A stretch of DNA of 64,000 nt from Cryptomeria japonica (GCF_030272615.1 NC_081408.1:767347330-767411329), one strand, 5' to 3'; counted from the first letter of the stretch, positions 34,964 through 45,974 are shown. Made by a program: numbers and translations. The notes: a model not told the origin generated them from the letters alone.

Positions 34964-36216
34964 TGTAGCATCCTAAAATTGTGACACTTGCAATTTTGAC
35001 CGCATTTGGGTCTTCACGATGGTGACGCAACACTGAACCGGAATGGAGACCCCGAAACTTGTTCATGACATCAAAAACTGCATTTTTCAGCACCCTGGCC
35101 TGATCCTCCTTGCACCCTGTTGTCCCGGGAGGTGGGACCATGGTGCCCAATGCCCTGGTCCCGCAAGACCATGGCGTCCAGTGCCCTGGTCCCCCAAGAC
35201 CATGGCGCCCAGCGCCCTGGTCCCTGGCCCTATTTTTGGGCCCAGTCTCCTTTGGGTCTCAGGTCTTTATGTTTGCAAATTGGAAAATAATCTTTCCTGG
35301 TCGGCCTAAGGTCGGAAAAATCAGTCTATCAACCCTAATTGACAAGTATATAAACTAAATTTCCTCTCCCATTTTGAGGAGGAAGGACATATGTGTACAA
35401 GACGTGGAAGCGATATTCAAACATTCAAGCATTCAAGCATTCCTTCAAGTAATTGATCATTCTAAGTCTCCATTCAAGGCTAAGTGTTGCATTCAAGACA
35501 AGGATTCAACCATTGAAGAGGAGATCACATACAACATACAACATACAACAACATTTACACCTTCGCATGTAAGAATACAAACATTCTTACAACAAGGTAT
35601 CAGTACTTGTTTACATTACAATCATTTACATTTACAGCATTCTCATTTCTTGGTTAATTCCAAAACCGGGGTTTGACCTAAGGGCAAACCCCTAATCCCT
35701 AACCCCCCAATCATCCTCTCTTTTCTGTGTGTAGGTTGCAAGTACGCGGCTGTAATTGAAAATCTGGAATCCTTGTGCAGAGATGAACAGATCCCCCTTC
35801 GTTTCGCGGATTTTTCGGAGGACCGTGTGCACGCCGAGCGCCATCGTCCCGTCAACTTTCACTCAAATTTCAGGACAGCATCGTCTCAAAATTTTACTGC
35901 TAATTCTAGGTCTGCAGCTTCATCCTATATTCCTATCTCTGTTTATAAGTGAATCTTTCTCACTTTTCATGCATTCCTAGCTTAATCCTTCTATCTACAT
36001 TCTTTACAAAAGAGGGTAGCCTTGCTGTCTTAACCCTTGAAACTCATTTAGAATCCAATCTTGCATTGTGTGGGATTGGATCTTGTGGGTTTCAACCCCT
36101 CTTTTGAATTTTAAGTCTCCCCTAAGTGAAAACCGTCAACCCTAGTGACCCCCTTTCTCTCTCCTTGGAGTGGTGGGGGGAACACTTAGGGTTCGATCAT
36201 GATTTTCCACTTTACA
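34964..36216 (+). repeat. TR-GAG 3' LTR
   Basis: Pairs with 28,357-29,610. Contains the same TATA box (35,347-35,354) and 31-bp tandem units (35,135-35,227). Confidence 0.95.
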
Positions 36217-36221
36217 TCTTT

Positions 36222-36857
36222 AAGTTCACCATTGTAGTCTATGTAAACGCTTCATTTCTTTGTTTTGTGAGTTACCGGGTTGAACTTGGGAATAAGCTCA
36301 AAATCTATAAATAAGTTTCCCTTTTTCAGTTTTGGTTCTCTATTTATAAATAACAACATGGCTCTAGCTTGAAACTCCACATGACCATTGGAGGTTGTCA
36401 AGCAGAGCCAATCATGTATAGTAAGTTTTCATTTGTGGAAGTCCAGGAGATGGCATTAGCTATTCCTACAAACTGGCCCTAGGCGAGCTTGGTGATAGTC
36501 CGGCTAGGTTTTAGTAGTGTGAAGGAGATAACTTGCAGGAGAGGAATCTATTGAGAACTAGAAGAAGATTCAAACGGCTATAAGCCCTGGAAACTTGTCA
36601 TTTTGTAACCGAAGGGTGAGAGTTTTCCAAACCAAACATGAAGGGTGGTTTTGCAGAAAAGAGAGAACAAGTGTTGATTGTCCTACACCCCTGCAAGGAT
36701 ATAGTGAGCAAGCTTACCTTGTGAGCTTGAGGAAGGTGAAACAAGCAAACTACTAGTAGGGGACTACATAGGAGAAGACTATGGGCCCTAATAGTGTTCA
36801 ATAGGATTACACCATCAAAGAGCCCCAATTACTGGTAAATTAGGATTCTACCTATCA
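36222..36857 (+). repeat. chromovirus 5' LTR, second part
   Basis: Continues the LTR after the TR-GAG insertion. AAATCTTT|AAGTTCACC is uninterrupted in the 3' LTR near 43,553-43,567. It ends CCTATCA at 36,857, three bases before the primer site. Confidence 0.93.
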
Positions 36858-36860
36858 AAG

Positions 36861-36872
36861 TGGTATCAGAGC
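36861..36872 (+). other. chromovirus primer binding site (tRNA-iMet)
   Basis: TGGTATCAGAGC, 3 bp after the LTR end. Confidence 0.95.
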
Positions 36873-36900
36873 AAGTTAAGACTTGGAAAGAAACTTGTTG

Positions 36901-37970
36901 ATGACAGACACTGAATCTGTAGGAGAAAATAGTCTCAAAATGGTGACCAATGCAGAGTTAGCCAAGAAGGTAGAAGATCAAGAGGAAGAGGATAGACTCC
37001 TGAGAGAAATATTACTACAATTGGAGAGAAAACTAGACATAGTTGAGGATAAAACTAAGAAAGTAACAATTAAGGTCAATGAAGGGAAGGGTAAAGAACC
37101 AATAGAAGAGGATAGGATACCTGAACCAAACCCTGCTCTGCCTGGAGAACCTTTCCTTAAAGCAATTAAATCCTTAGGAGGAAAATCTTTAGAAGGAGTG
37201 CCACTTTTTCATGGGAAAATGGAGCCTGAAGTAGTTACAGAATGGATCAAAGGAATGGAGAATCACTTTGAGTGTGATGGGATTGGTGAATCCCAAAAGG
37301 TCAAGGTAGCTAAGTCTAGATTGAGAGGAGCAGCCTTAACTTGGTGGAAATTTATCCAAGAAGAGAGGCAAAAAGAGGGTAAGAACCCCATAGCTACTTG
37401 GAAGGGCATGTTAGCCAAGGTGAGGGAAACCTATATCCCTGAAGACTATGAAATCCAGTTGCATAAGAGGAGACAAAACTTGAGGCAAAGAGACTTGGAT
37501 GTGAGCAGCTACACTGAGGAATTTCAAAAGTTGTGTCTGAGATCCAAGGTGGTAGAGGATGAGAGCATCAGGGTAGCCAGATACTTGAATGGCTTGTGAT
37601 ATAATATTTAAGAGGAGTTGATATTTTTAAGTCCTAACGCCATGCATAAGTGCTTTCAATTGGCACTGAAGGTGGAGGAAAAGAGAAAGAAGAAACAAGA
37701 ACAAAGAAACAGAGGCAGAGGTAGAGGAAGAGATGGTAGAAGTAATAGAGGTAGCTATAGTGGTAGAGGTGTAGACCAAAGATCCCAAGAGGAATCCAAG
37801 TTGGTAGAGAAAAGTGAGGATTCCAATAGCAAGAGCAGCTATAGAGGAAGGGGATCTAGCAACTCAAATAGAGGAAGGTCTAGTGGATCAAGAAGAGGGT
37901 CCTATTTTTCCACAATAAAGTTCTTGGACACCCAGCTTATAGATGTCTAGAGAAGTCTTCTTCATCCCAA
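36901..37970 (+). pseudogene. gag: chromovirus gag, broken
   Basis: From the ATG at 36,901 the frame encodes a coiled-coil, Glu/Lys-rich N-terminus. The capsid domain follows (LFHGKMEPEVVTEWIKGME, LRGAALTWWKF, VSSYTEEFQKLC). It is interrupted by TGA at 37,597 and TAA about 37,609, and continues in the same frame through an SR/RGR-rich basic tail (about 37,690-37,900). The zinc knuckle region is readable only after a frame change (FFHNKVLGHPAYRC, about 37,910) and lacks its first two cysteines. Role: capsid and nucleocapsid of a Ty3/gypsy particle. The stops fall where Arg (CGA) and Gln (CAA) codons would fit. Confidence 0.9.
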
Positions 37971-38015
37971 GGAGGTGAAAGAAGAGTAAATTATATTCAA
38001 GAAGATGCAAGAAAT

Positions 38016-38747
38016 GTGAAGGCATCAAAAGTGAGTTTAGATTCTGAGAGTGGAGAGAATCTCATGATGAGAAGAGTCTTGATCAAAGAACTGGTTAAGA
38101 AGGAACCTAGCCAAAGAAGATCCTTGTTTAGGGCAAAATGCAAGATTATGGGTAAAGTGTGCAAGGTGGTGGTAGACTCAGGTTCCACTGACAATATTTT
38201 GTCAAAAGAAGCAGTAAGTAAATTTAACCTGCAAAGAATTCCACATAGTGATCCTTATAGGGTTACTTGGCTCAATAAGGAGCAACATGTTCTAGTGAAT
38301 GAACAAACTCGAGTGGAGTTCACTATAGAAAGTTACAAAGACAAGATTTTGTGTGATATCTTGTCAATGGATGAATGCCACCTACTCTTAGGTAGACCCT
38401 GGCAATTAGACAGAAAAGCAGTACACCGTGGAGAAAATAATTCCTATACTCTCAAAAAAGATGGAGTTAGTTACAAAATTCAGTCCTTAAAAGATGAAGA
38501 AGGAAGGAACACTAAGGGTTCCAATGTGTTGCTAGTTGGTGAGAAGGAGTTTATTAACACCCTCAAGGAAGGAGGAGTGGGTTTTTCACTTGTAGTGAAA
38601 CCTAAAAAAGAAAGCAAGGAGAAGAAAGTATGCATTCCCAATGAAGTGCAACAGATACTAAACCAGTTCCAGGAGATCATTAGTGATGGAACACCTACAA
38701 CATTGCCTCCTCAACATGCCATTAGTCACCAAGTCGACTTCATAACT
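38016..38747 (+). pseudogene. chromovirus aspartic protease and RT linker
   Basis: Open from 38,016 to the insertion point. It has the protease core CKVVVDSGSTDNILSKEA with an intact D-S-G, then the conserved YRVTWLNKEQHVLVNEQ and HLLLGRPWQLDRKA blocks, then a spacer leading to the RT start (LPPQHAISHQVDFITG). The frame is cut by the inverted-repeat element at 38,748, and the RT resumes at 39,981 in the expected place. The protease would process gag-pol; here it is separated from both neighbours by frame breaks. Confidence 0.9.
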
Positions 38748-39976
38748 GGGTGGGTGCAAGAAGTTAGGTCCCAATTCCGTGGAAGTCTATGAGCAAAAAA
38801 GTTTGCCGCTAGACATGAGTGCCCGTTTTTTAAGAAACGGACACCCATTTAGCTTCGGAGCCCCGACCCATAAAAATAAAATGGGTGCCCGTTTAGGATC
38901 AGACCACAGTAGAGAAACAGGTGCATGATTTTTAGAAACAGGCACACGTTTCTAAAAATGAGTACTCGTTTCTAAAAACGGGTACCCGTTTCTAAAAATG
39001 GGTACTCGTTTCTAAAAACGGGCACACGTTTCTTAAAATACTATAAATCTCAAAAAGGGTGCCCTTTTTTGAATTTTAAATAACGAGCACTTGTTTCATA
39101 AAAGATGGAGCAGGAAACACACCTATGCCTCGGTTTTGGCTTCAGATTAGGCTTGGTGGGACCAAGCCTATGCTTGGACCCCCAAAAAAATGGCTAAGGC
39201 ACTGGAATACCAGATTTCTGCCTTGCCATAATTTTTTGAAGGTCTTCCTGATCATATTTTTTGATGAAACAAAAACCCATTAGAGTTCTCACTATCCTAA
39301 TTTCAAAAATGTAAATTTCACAGTGATATGATTAGTTTTACTATTTTTGCATTATTTATTAATCAAAAGTGGTACCTAAATGTAAAATAGTGAGGTTTAG
39401 TAAAACTTTAATAACTTTTTTGTTTTTAGGTTTTTTTGAAAATAAATTATATGACATTAATCTACATACAATTCTTTTGAAGATTAAAAACAAAAATTAA
39501 AAAATATGAAATTTTCATCAAATTATGGTGGTCGTACACCAGATGTTTTGAAAATGTACTTTATAGTCAATTAAAAATTAATTAAAAAAATATATTCAAT
39601 AAAAAAATAAGAAAAAATATTCTCATCAATACTTGGTGTATTAGGTATCTTTTCCCAGAAGGATTTACAAAAATTCTTTTATTTACATCAAAATATGGTG
39701 GTCGTACACATGTGTGGTATGGTCGTAAAACAGGCATTTTGAAAAAGTGGTTTTCAAATGTGCCTACTAAAAAGCAATTTCTACCATGTGAGTATTGAAA
39801 TAAATTACATATTTGAAAATTAGACTCCGAGCAATACATTTTCTATTACTAAAGTTTTTTCAGATTCAAACTCTAAGTACCTCAAATTTTGACATCAATC
39901 AACAAAAAAATTGAAAAATAGGGAAAACACTTCCACTTTTTGCCCAAAAGTGGGACTCAACTTCTTGCACCCACCC
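38748..39976. mobile_element. 1.2 kb inverted-repeat (MITE-like) insertion in pol
   Basis: The left end starts GGGTGGGTGCAAGAAGTT and the right end is its reverse complement; the 26-bp ends differ at two bases. AACT (possibly AACTGG) flanks both sides. Excision restores the RT frame at ITG|ASLPY. It contains no transposase-like frame. An array of about 20-bp units centred on GGGTACCC/GGGCACCC (38,925-39,035) and two GGTGGTCGTACAC copies (39,525 and 39,699) lie inside. Superfamily not assigned: the duplication length does not fit hAT or Mutator. Confidence 0.85.
38925..39035. repeat. tandem palindromic repeat inside the MITE-like element
   Basis: Five or so units of the type CGTTTCTAAAAACGGGTACC, each with a self-complementary GGTACC or GGCAC core and TTTCTAAAA spacer. 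Confidence 0.8.
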
Positions 39977-41230
39977 AACTGGAGCTTCTTTGCCTTATAA
40001 GGCAGACTATAAGATGACACCAAAGCAGTACCAGGAGATAGCTAAACAAATACAAGAGCTTTTGGACAATGGTCTGATAAGGAAAATCATCAGCCCGTGT
40101 GCAGTACCCACTATGTTGGCACCAAAGAAGGGAGGTACTTGGAGACTGTGCACTAATTCGAGAGCCATCAACTAGATTACAACCAGGTATAGATTTCCTA
40201 TTCCCAGAATTGAAGATTTGATGGATTGTTTAGGGGGTGCTAAGTATTTTACCAAAATAGACCTCAAGAGTGGTTACCACCAAATCCAGATCAAGGAGGG
40301 AGATGAATAGAAGATAGCCTTCAAGACCACAGAAGGACTTTATGAATGGCTTGTTATGCCATTTGGACTCACAAATGCCCCTAGCACATTCATGAGACTC
40401 GTGAATGAAGTACTCAAGGACTATATTGGTAAATTTGTTGTTGTTTACCTAGATGATATCTTAATTTTTAGCAAGTATAAAGATGAGCATCTTAAGCATA
40501 TATAAATTGTATTGGAAAAACTATATGATGGACAACTAACCACCAATTTGGAGAAATGTGAGTTTATGAAACAAGAATTAGTGTATCTTGAGTTTGTAAT
40601 CTCAAGTGGTGATTTGAAAATGGACATTTCAAAGGTGGAAGCAATAAAAAATTGGCCTACTCCTAAAACAACAAGTGAAGTAAGGAGTTTCCACAGTTTG
40701 GCTCAGTTTTACAGAAAGTTCATCAGAGGGTTCAATGAGATATGTGCACCTATGATAGAAATAATCAAGGGAGGTGTGAGAACCAAGTTTGTATGGAAAA
40801 AGGAAGAACAAAAAGGTTTTGATCTCTTGAAGACAAAGGTGGATACTCAACCGGTACTAATCCTACCAAGATTTGACAAACTTTTCACAATTGAATGTGA
40901 TGCTAGCAACATAGCAGCTGGAGTAGTTTTGAGTCAAGACAATAGACCAGTTGCATTTTTCAGTGAGAAATTCATTGATGCAAAGAAAAGGTATTCTTCT
41001 TATGATTTGGAATTGTATACACTTGTCTAGTCACTTAGGAAATGGAGGCATTATTTTCTACCTAAGGACTTTGTGGTTTACACTGATAATCAAGCTCCTA
41101 GCTTTCTTAATTCTCAAAAAAAGTTAAACCATAGGCATATCAAATGGGTACAGTATTTGTAGTCATATAATTTTACCATCAAACACAAGAAAGGACAATG
41201 TAATAAGGTAGTTGATGCATTGAGTAGGAG
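39977..41230 (+). pseudogene. pol: chromovirus reverse transcriptase and RNase H
   Basis: RT begins ASLPYKADYKMTPKQYQEI and continues [41 protein letters not shown] and [12 protein letters not shown]. The YLDD active site is intact (about 40,437-40,470). The thumb/connection follows, then RNase H with IECDASNIAAGVVLSQ and VYTDNQAPSF. Stops lie at 40,174 (TAG), 40,308 (TAG), 40,503 (TAA), 41,028 (TAG) and 41,160 (TAG). At 40,308 the family usually has Trp, and at 40,503, 41,028 and 41,160 Gln. The frame is otherwise preserved. It would make cDNA from the element RNA; this copy cannot. Confidence 0.93.
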
Positions 41231-42515
41231 GTTATTAACAGTGCAAGAAGTGCAGCTCAAAAGCATTGGAGTGGATAGTTTCAAGAATTTGTATGAAGAA
41301 GATAAAGATTTTACTGCTGCCTACAAGGTTTGTCAAAAGTTTAGGAATCATTTTCTTAGTGAATATGCAGATTTCACTTTGCAGGATGGACTTTTTTTCA
41401 AAGGGGGACAACTTTGTGTACCCAGAGGGTCTATGAGAGAAAATTTGATGCAAGAAAAGAACAATGGATTCTTGAGTGGAGATTTTGGTTTGAATAAGAC
41501 CTTGGAACTTGTTCAAAGATTCTACTATTGGCCAAAGATGCAAAGGGATATCAGGAGATATGTGGAGCAATGTGTTATTTGTCAAAGAGCTAAGGGAACG
41601 TCTTCTAATTTTGGACTGTATCAGCCTTTACCTATCCCAAATAGGCCATGGGAGTGTGTAAGTATGGATTTTGTTGCTGGTTTACCCAAGACCAAATCCG
41701 GATTTGATAGTATCTATGTTGTCGTAGATAGATTCAGTAAAATGACCCATTTTATTCCTTGTAAGATGACTAATGATGCCAGTCATATTGCTCTTTTTTT
41801 TTCAAGGAATTTATTAGGATTCATCATTTACCCATCAGTATAGTGTCAAATAGGGATACGAAATTCATTGGACATTTCTAGAGAACTTTATGGCAAAGAT
41901 TGGGAACTAACTTATCTTTCAGCTCAACATATCATCCCCATACGGATGGCCAAGTAGAGGTGGTCAATAGAATAGTGGGAAACCTTCTCAGATGTTGAAC
42001 AAAGGAGTACGGAAAATCTTGGGATCAGATCATTCATCAAGCTGAATTTGCTTACAATGACAGTGTGAATAAATCAACCAGTAAGACTCCTTTTGAAGTA
42101 GTTTATGGCCTTCATTTTCAGAGGCTTTTTGGAGCTTAGAGAAATTAAGAAGATGGGACAACAGAGTAGACATGTTGTTGACATGGCTCAGTCCATGAAG
42201 GAGATTCATGAGCAAGTTAGGAAAAATTTACTAGACAACTCTTAGAAAATCAAGGACAAAGTAGATGAAAAGAGAAGAGATTTACAATTTGATGTTGGGG
42301 ACTTGGTAATGGTTCACTTGAACAAAGAAAGGATTCAAAAAGGTTTCCCTATCAAACTTAAAATGAGGAGAATTGGACCTTGTAAGATTTTGGCCAAGTA
42401 TGGAAACAATGCCTACAAACTTGACCTACCTAGAGACATGGCTTTATCTCCTATTTTCAATGTTGCAGACTTGGTGTCGTATAAGGGTACACTTCTAGAA
42501 GAATTTCAGTGACTT
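41231..42515 (+). pseudogene. chromovirus integrase
   Basis: The first 207 codons (41,220-41,840) give the zinc-binding N-terminus (FYYWPKMQRDIRRYVEQCVICQ; one His is lost, GDFG for the usual GHFG). They continue to the first catalytic Asp (VSMDFVAGLPK). After a frameshift near 41,820 the second Asp (VSNRDTKFIG) and the Glu (TDGQVEVVNR, about 41,945) are readable. The C-terminal GPY/F-like domain follows in a third frame (DLVMVHLNKER, MRRIGPCKIL, SPIFNVADLV, 42,303-42,512). All three catalytic residues persist, but the frameshifts and stops disable it. Confidence 0.9.
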
Positions 42516-42569
42516 TTCAGAGGTCTTATAGGCACTTTTCAGACCTACCTTTACCGCCAGCAAACAAGC

Positions 42570-42750
42570 CACAAGCCGAAAGGGTGTTAGATTCATGAGT
42601 CCTCAAGAAGACCAGTCATACCACCTATATGGAGCATTTAGTTAAATGGTAGCATCTTCCAGAATCTGAGGCCACTTGGGTCCCTGAGGCATAATTTCAA
42701 AGCTCAGAATTCCCTCCTCTGTGTTGCGACAAGGAGTCACTTGACTTCTT
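42570..42750 (+). pseudogene. chromodomain-like C-terminus of the chromovirus
   Basis: One frame reads MEHLVKW, HLPESEATWVPEA and FQSSEFP with two stops. The LVKW...EATW pattern is that of integrase-linked chromodomains, which steer insertion to chromatin marks. It ends just before the 3' LTR. Confidence 0.75.
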
Positions 42751-42766
42751 TTTCATTAGGGTAGTA

Positions 42767-44192
42767 TGGTGCAGGAGCACCCAGTTTTGGTTGCATTTTC
42801 AAAGTTTTTACAATTTTGGTGTGATTAGGTTCAAATGTGTGTTTTCTCAGTTTGAAATAATATCCCATAAGTGCATTAGGATAACCTACTCCGATGAGTT
42901 AGCATTGTCTTGGAGCAGAGCCACCAAGTATCGACAAGAGTGGTTTCAACCTACCCTGATGACTCGGTGAGAAAACAAAGGTGCAGAGTATTGTCATCAG
43001 TTATCGATGAGAGTAGTTTCAAGCTATCCATCGGACTCGATATGAAAGTGGATGGAGTTTCAAGCTATTCTGTAGACCCGATAAGAAAGTCCTAGTCGGG
43101 GAAAGAGTTATCGGGTATCAGGAGGAGTGTTTTCTTATTACCCCATTAACCCAATAATAAAGTGCAAGTGAAGAAGGTTGACTTTGGAGACATCGGCCAT
43201 CAAAAAAGTGCAATGTCATGCCACCCGATGACCCAATGGGAAGTGCGAAGAGTTGGAGGTTGTCAGCGAACATCGGTAACCTTGTTTGGATGTTACCTCG
43301 ATGCTCCGATAGAACCTGCCCGACAGTTGCCGCTGGAAACCGTTGGTAATGAAATCAATCATGTCCAATAGGAGGAGTTCATGACAGAGGGATGAATGTA
43401 TAAAAGACGTAATGGGCATCTGTAAATAGTTGTTGTTGAATGTAATAACTTGCCATGGAGAATGCATATGTTTTCCTGAATAAAAAGAGAAGTCTATTTT
43501 TTGGTTTCCATTATGTGTCTAATTTCTATTGTGAATTACATTCATATTTTTAAATCTTTAAGTTCACCATATCAGTCTATGTAAATGCTTCATTTCTCTA
43601 TTTTGTTAGTTACTCGGTTGAACTTAGGAATAAGCTCAAAATCTGTAAATAAGTTTCCCTTTTTCAGTTTTGGTTCTGTGTTTGTAAATAACAACATGGC
43701 TCTAGCTTGAAACTCCACATGACCATTGGAGGTTGTCAAGAAAAGCCAATCATGTACAAAAGGTTTTCATTTGTGGAAGTCGAGGAGATGGCATTAGTTA
43801 TTCCTGCAAACTGGCCCTAGGTGAGCTTGGTGATAGTCCGACTAAGTGTTAGTAGAGTGAAGGAGATAACTTGTAGGGGAGGAATCTATTGAGAACTGGA
43901 AGAAGATCCAAAATGATATAAGCCCTGGAACCTTGTTATTTTCTAACCGAAGGGTGAGATTTTTCCAAATCAAACATGAAGGGTGGTTTTGCAGAAAAGA
44001 GAGAACAAGTGTTGACTATCCTACACCCCTGCAAGGATATAGTGAGCAAGCTTATCTTGTCAGCTTGAGGAAGGTTAAACAAGCAAACTATTGGTAGGGG
44101 AGTACATAGGAGAAGACTATGGGCCCTAATAGTGAATAGGATTACACCATCAAAGAACCCCAATTGGTGGTAAATTAGGACTCTCCCTATCA
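42767..44192 (+). repeat. chromovirus 3' LTR
   Basis: 1,426 bp, begins TGGTGCAGGAGC and ends CCCTATCA. Matches both halves of the 5' LTR; uninterrupted across the site where the TR-GAG element entered the 5' LTR. Confidence 0.95.
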
Positions 44193-44197
44193 CTTAT
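44193..44197. other. target site duplication CTTAT, right copy
   Basis: Identical to 27,510-27,514. Confidence 0.92.
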
Positions 44198-44870
44198 GCT
44201 AATAGATTGGTTTCTGATTTGAATTTTGCATTCACTAGCTCTATGTCCAAATCCATTACATGAAAAATAGTTACCACTAAAAGTTGAATACCTGATAGGA
44301 GCAGAAGGAGCTGAAGGAACTCTCTGGACATCTCTTGAGTTTTTGAGGCTATGATTTTTTTGATATTTTCTATCTTCTTTAACCTTTTCTTTTCCTTTAT
44401 CCATTTTTGAACGTTCACCTCCTTCAAAGCCAAGTTCAGTCATGTCTCTAATCTATCTTTGAGAATTAAGAACATCTAGCATTTGACTATCAACTTTGAG
44501 TTTTAATCCATCATCGAGCTTGAATTTTAATCTTTTGATTCCTCCTTGAGTTTGACAATTTATTCTCCAAGCTTTGCACATTCTTTGTTCTTCTCATCAA
44601 GATTCGTTTCAAATTAATCTATGAATTTATTTTCTTTATCAAGTAGGCTTCATAAACAGGATATTTTTTCAACTGCCTTTTTATGTTTCTCTCTACTATC
44701 ATCTAGGTTTTCCAAAGAAAATCTCAATTCACCTTCCATGTCAACAATACTATCCACATCATTCCAGACATTTTGATCCATATCATCCATGTCATTCAAT
44801 TCTTCTTCAAATATAGTGTTCAAATTTCAAGATCTACCTCAGTGATTAAGCTGACTCTTCAAGAACCAAG
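44198..44870 (-). pseudogene. gag: copia gag, upstream piece (coiled coil and first zinc knuckle)
   Basis: On the minus strand, after the primer site, frames read an acidic start (ELNDMDDMDQNVWNDVDSIV), a coiled-coil stretch (ENLDDSREKHKKAVEKI, ETNLDEKNKECAKLGE) and the conserved TELGFEGGE motif. A zinc knuckle follows, YFSCNGFGHRASEC, with its first Cys changed to Tyr. Several stops interrupt it. The frame continues across the chromovirus into 27,514, giving a gag with four successive knuckles. The order (coiled coil, LGFE motif, knuckles) is that of large plant copia gags. Confidence 0.85.
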
Positions 44871-44882
44871 GCCATGATGCCA
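44871..44882 (-). other. degenerate primer binding site of split copia
   Basis: The reverse complement reads TGGCATCATGGC, two or three changes from the initiator-Met primer site, 2 bp inside the LTR-like edge at 44,885. Confidence 0.65.
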
Positions 44883-44884
44883 AT

Positions 44885-45890
44885 TGTTGAAGAATACTAG
44901 AAGCTGAAAGGGGGGTGAATCAACCTTCACAGAAACTTGATCATATTAAGTTATTTGAGCAACAACATTCATCCTAATACATATGCGTGAAAGTAAACAA
45001 ATCAATCATCAAAACATTCTCAAAATAACACCAAGATTTTCACATGGAAAACCCAAATTGAGAAACACCATGGTGAGAATCAAACTCAAAAAATATATAT
45101 AAATTCTTTTACAATGAACAAGGCTTCTTGTCAAAGAGATCAGTGCTCTAGACGTGTAGACTAATATGCACAACCTCAAGCCAGATACAAAAGAGGACTT
45201 TCTCAACTGAAGTTCACTTCTTCAAAGCAAGATAAAAACTACTCTTACAAAACAATAGGAATCGTAGATTAAACTATATACAAAATAGAATCCATTAGAA
45301 TATAGATAATAGTTCATAATATATACTCATTTTTCTACTCTGTACATCTCTAAATCTTTGCACTTCCTTCATGATTATACTTTCACATCCATCAACCACA
45401 CACCATTTTCTCATTATATGTCTCTCTTCTATATTCTAACATAACTAGTTCGCTCAATATATATAAAATCGATCTAAAATATTTTTTTCTAAGTCAAACA
45501 GAAGAATATAGATGTATACATAGCATCAACCAAAAAAAACATCTAATAGGTAAAATGAATGTGTGATGGTTCATGCTAGGTAGGCACACCTTCTAATCAA
45601 TGTATAAAAAACCTTTACTCATAACCACCCAGACCAATACGCACAAACTAGTACAACACTTAATTTGCTAAAAAACATGTTATCTTATTCTAGAACGAAA
45701 GAAATCAATTCACCCCAAAAGAACTACAGCATCTTGATTTGCAACATAGTCACACTGAGAAAAGCAATCCCAATAGACATCATGATCATCTAAGACATAT
45801 CTGTTACAAACACTCATGTCAAACCACGGTAATAAGTTTTTTTAACATAAAATCATAGACATAGACATCAAGACCAATAACCAAATACAC
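44885..45890 (-). repeat. probable 5' LTR (minus) of split copia; far edge unknown
   Basis: Starts TGTTGAAGAATACTAGAAGC beside the primer site. It contains GGGGGGTGAATCA and CATGGAAAACCCAAATTGAG, phrases typical of plant copia LTRs. No partner LTR is in the window and it does not match 24,018-24,495. The gag piece and the RT piece at 24.5-26.2 kb may therefore belong to different elements. Confidence 0.5.
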
Positions 45891-45974
45891 TATGCATCAA
45901 CTAAATATATACATATCCAAATCACTAAAAAAAATCGCTTCATATATAATTGACAAAGGTTTATCATCAATAAC

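Larger units (their letters stand above)
28357..36216 (+). mobile_element. TR-GAG-like non-autonomous LTR retrotransposon
   Basis: 7.86 kb, with LTRs of 1,254 and 1,253 bp (28,357-29,610; 34,964-36,216) that begin TGTAGC and end TTTACA. The target duplication is exact: TCTTT at 28,352-28,356 and 36,217-36,221. The internal region holds a long leader, one gag-like ORF with a degenerate protease-like domain, a second-frame tail, and a polypurine tract. There is no RT, RNase H or integrase. This matches published gag-only terminal-repeat elements (TR-GAG), which depend on another element's enzymes. LTRs are about 96-97% alike by eye, the most similar pair in the window. Confidence 0.95.
27515..44192 (+). 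mobile_element. Ty3/gypsy chromovirus hosting two later insertions
   Basis: LTRs begin TGGTG and end TATCA; an exact 5-bp CTTAT duplication flanks the element. Order: 5' LTR (split), initiator-Met primer site, gag, protease, RT, RNase H, integrase, chromodomain-like tail, 3' LTR. Its own length without insertions is roughly 7.6 kb. The 5' LTR is interrupted by a TR-GAG-like element (28,357-36,216) and pol by an inverted-repeat element (38,748-39,976). It sits inside a minus-strand copia gag. LTR identity is about 90% by eye, lower than that of the element nested in it, which agrees with the nesting order. Confidence 0.95.

Noticed and set aside
38925-39035. CRISPR-like regularly spaced repeats
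   Set aside because: Units are adjacent tandem copies without unique spacers, inside a plant transposable element.
24018-44885. One single copia element spanning both the RT piece and the gag piece
   Set aside because: The LTR-like edges at 24,018-24,495 and 44,885 do not match, and 1 kb of unrelated DNA separates the pieces; left as two possible elements.
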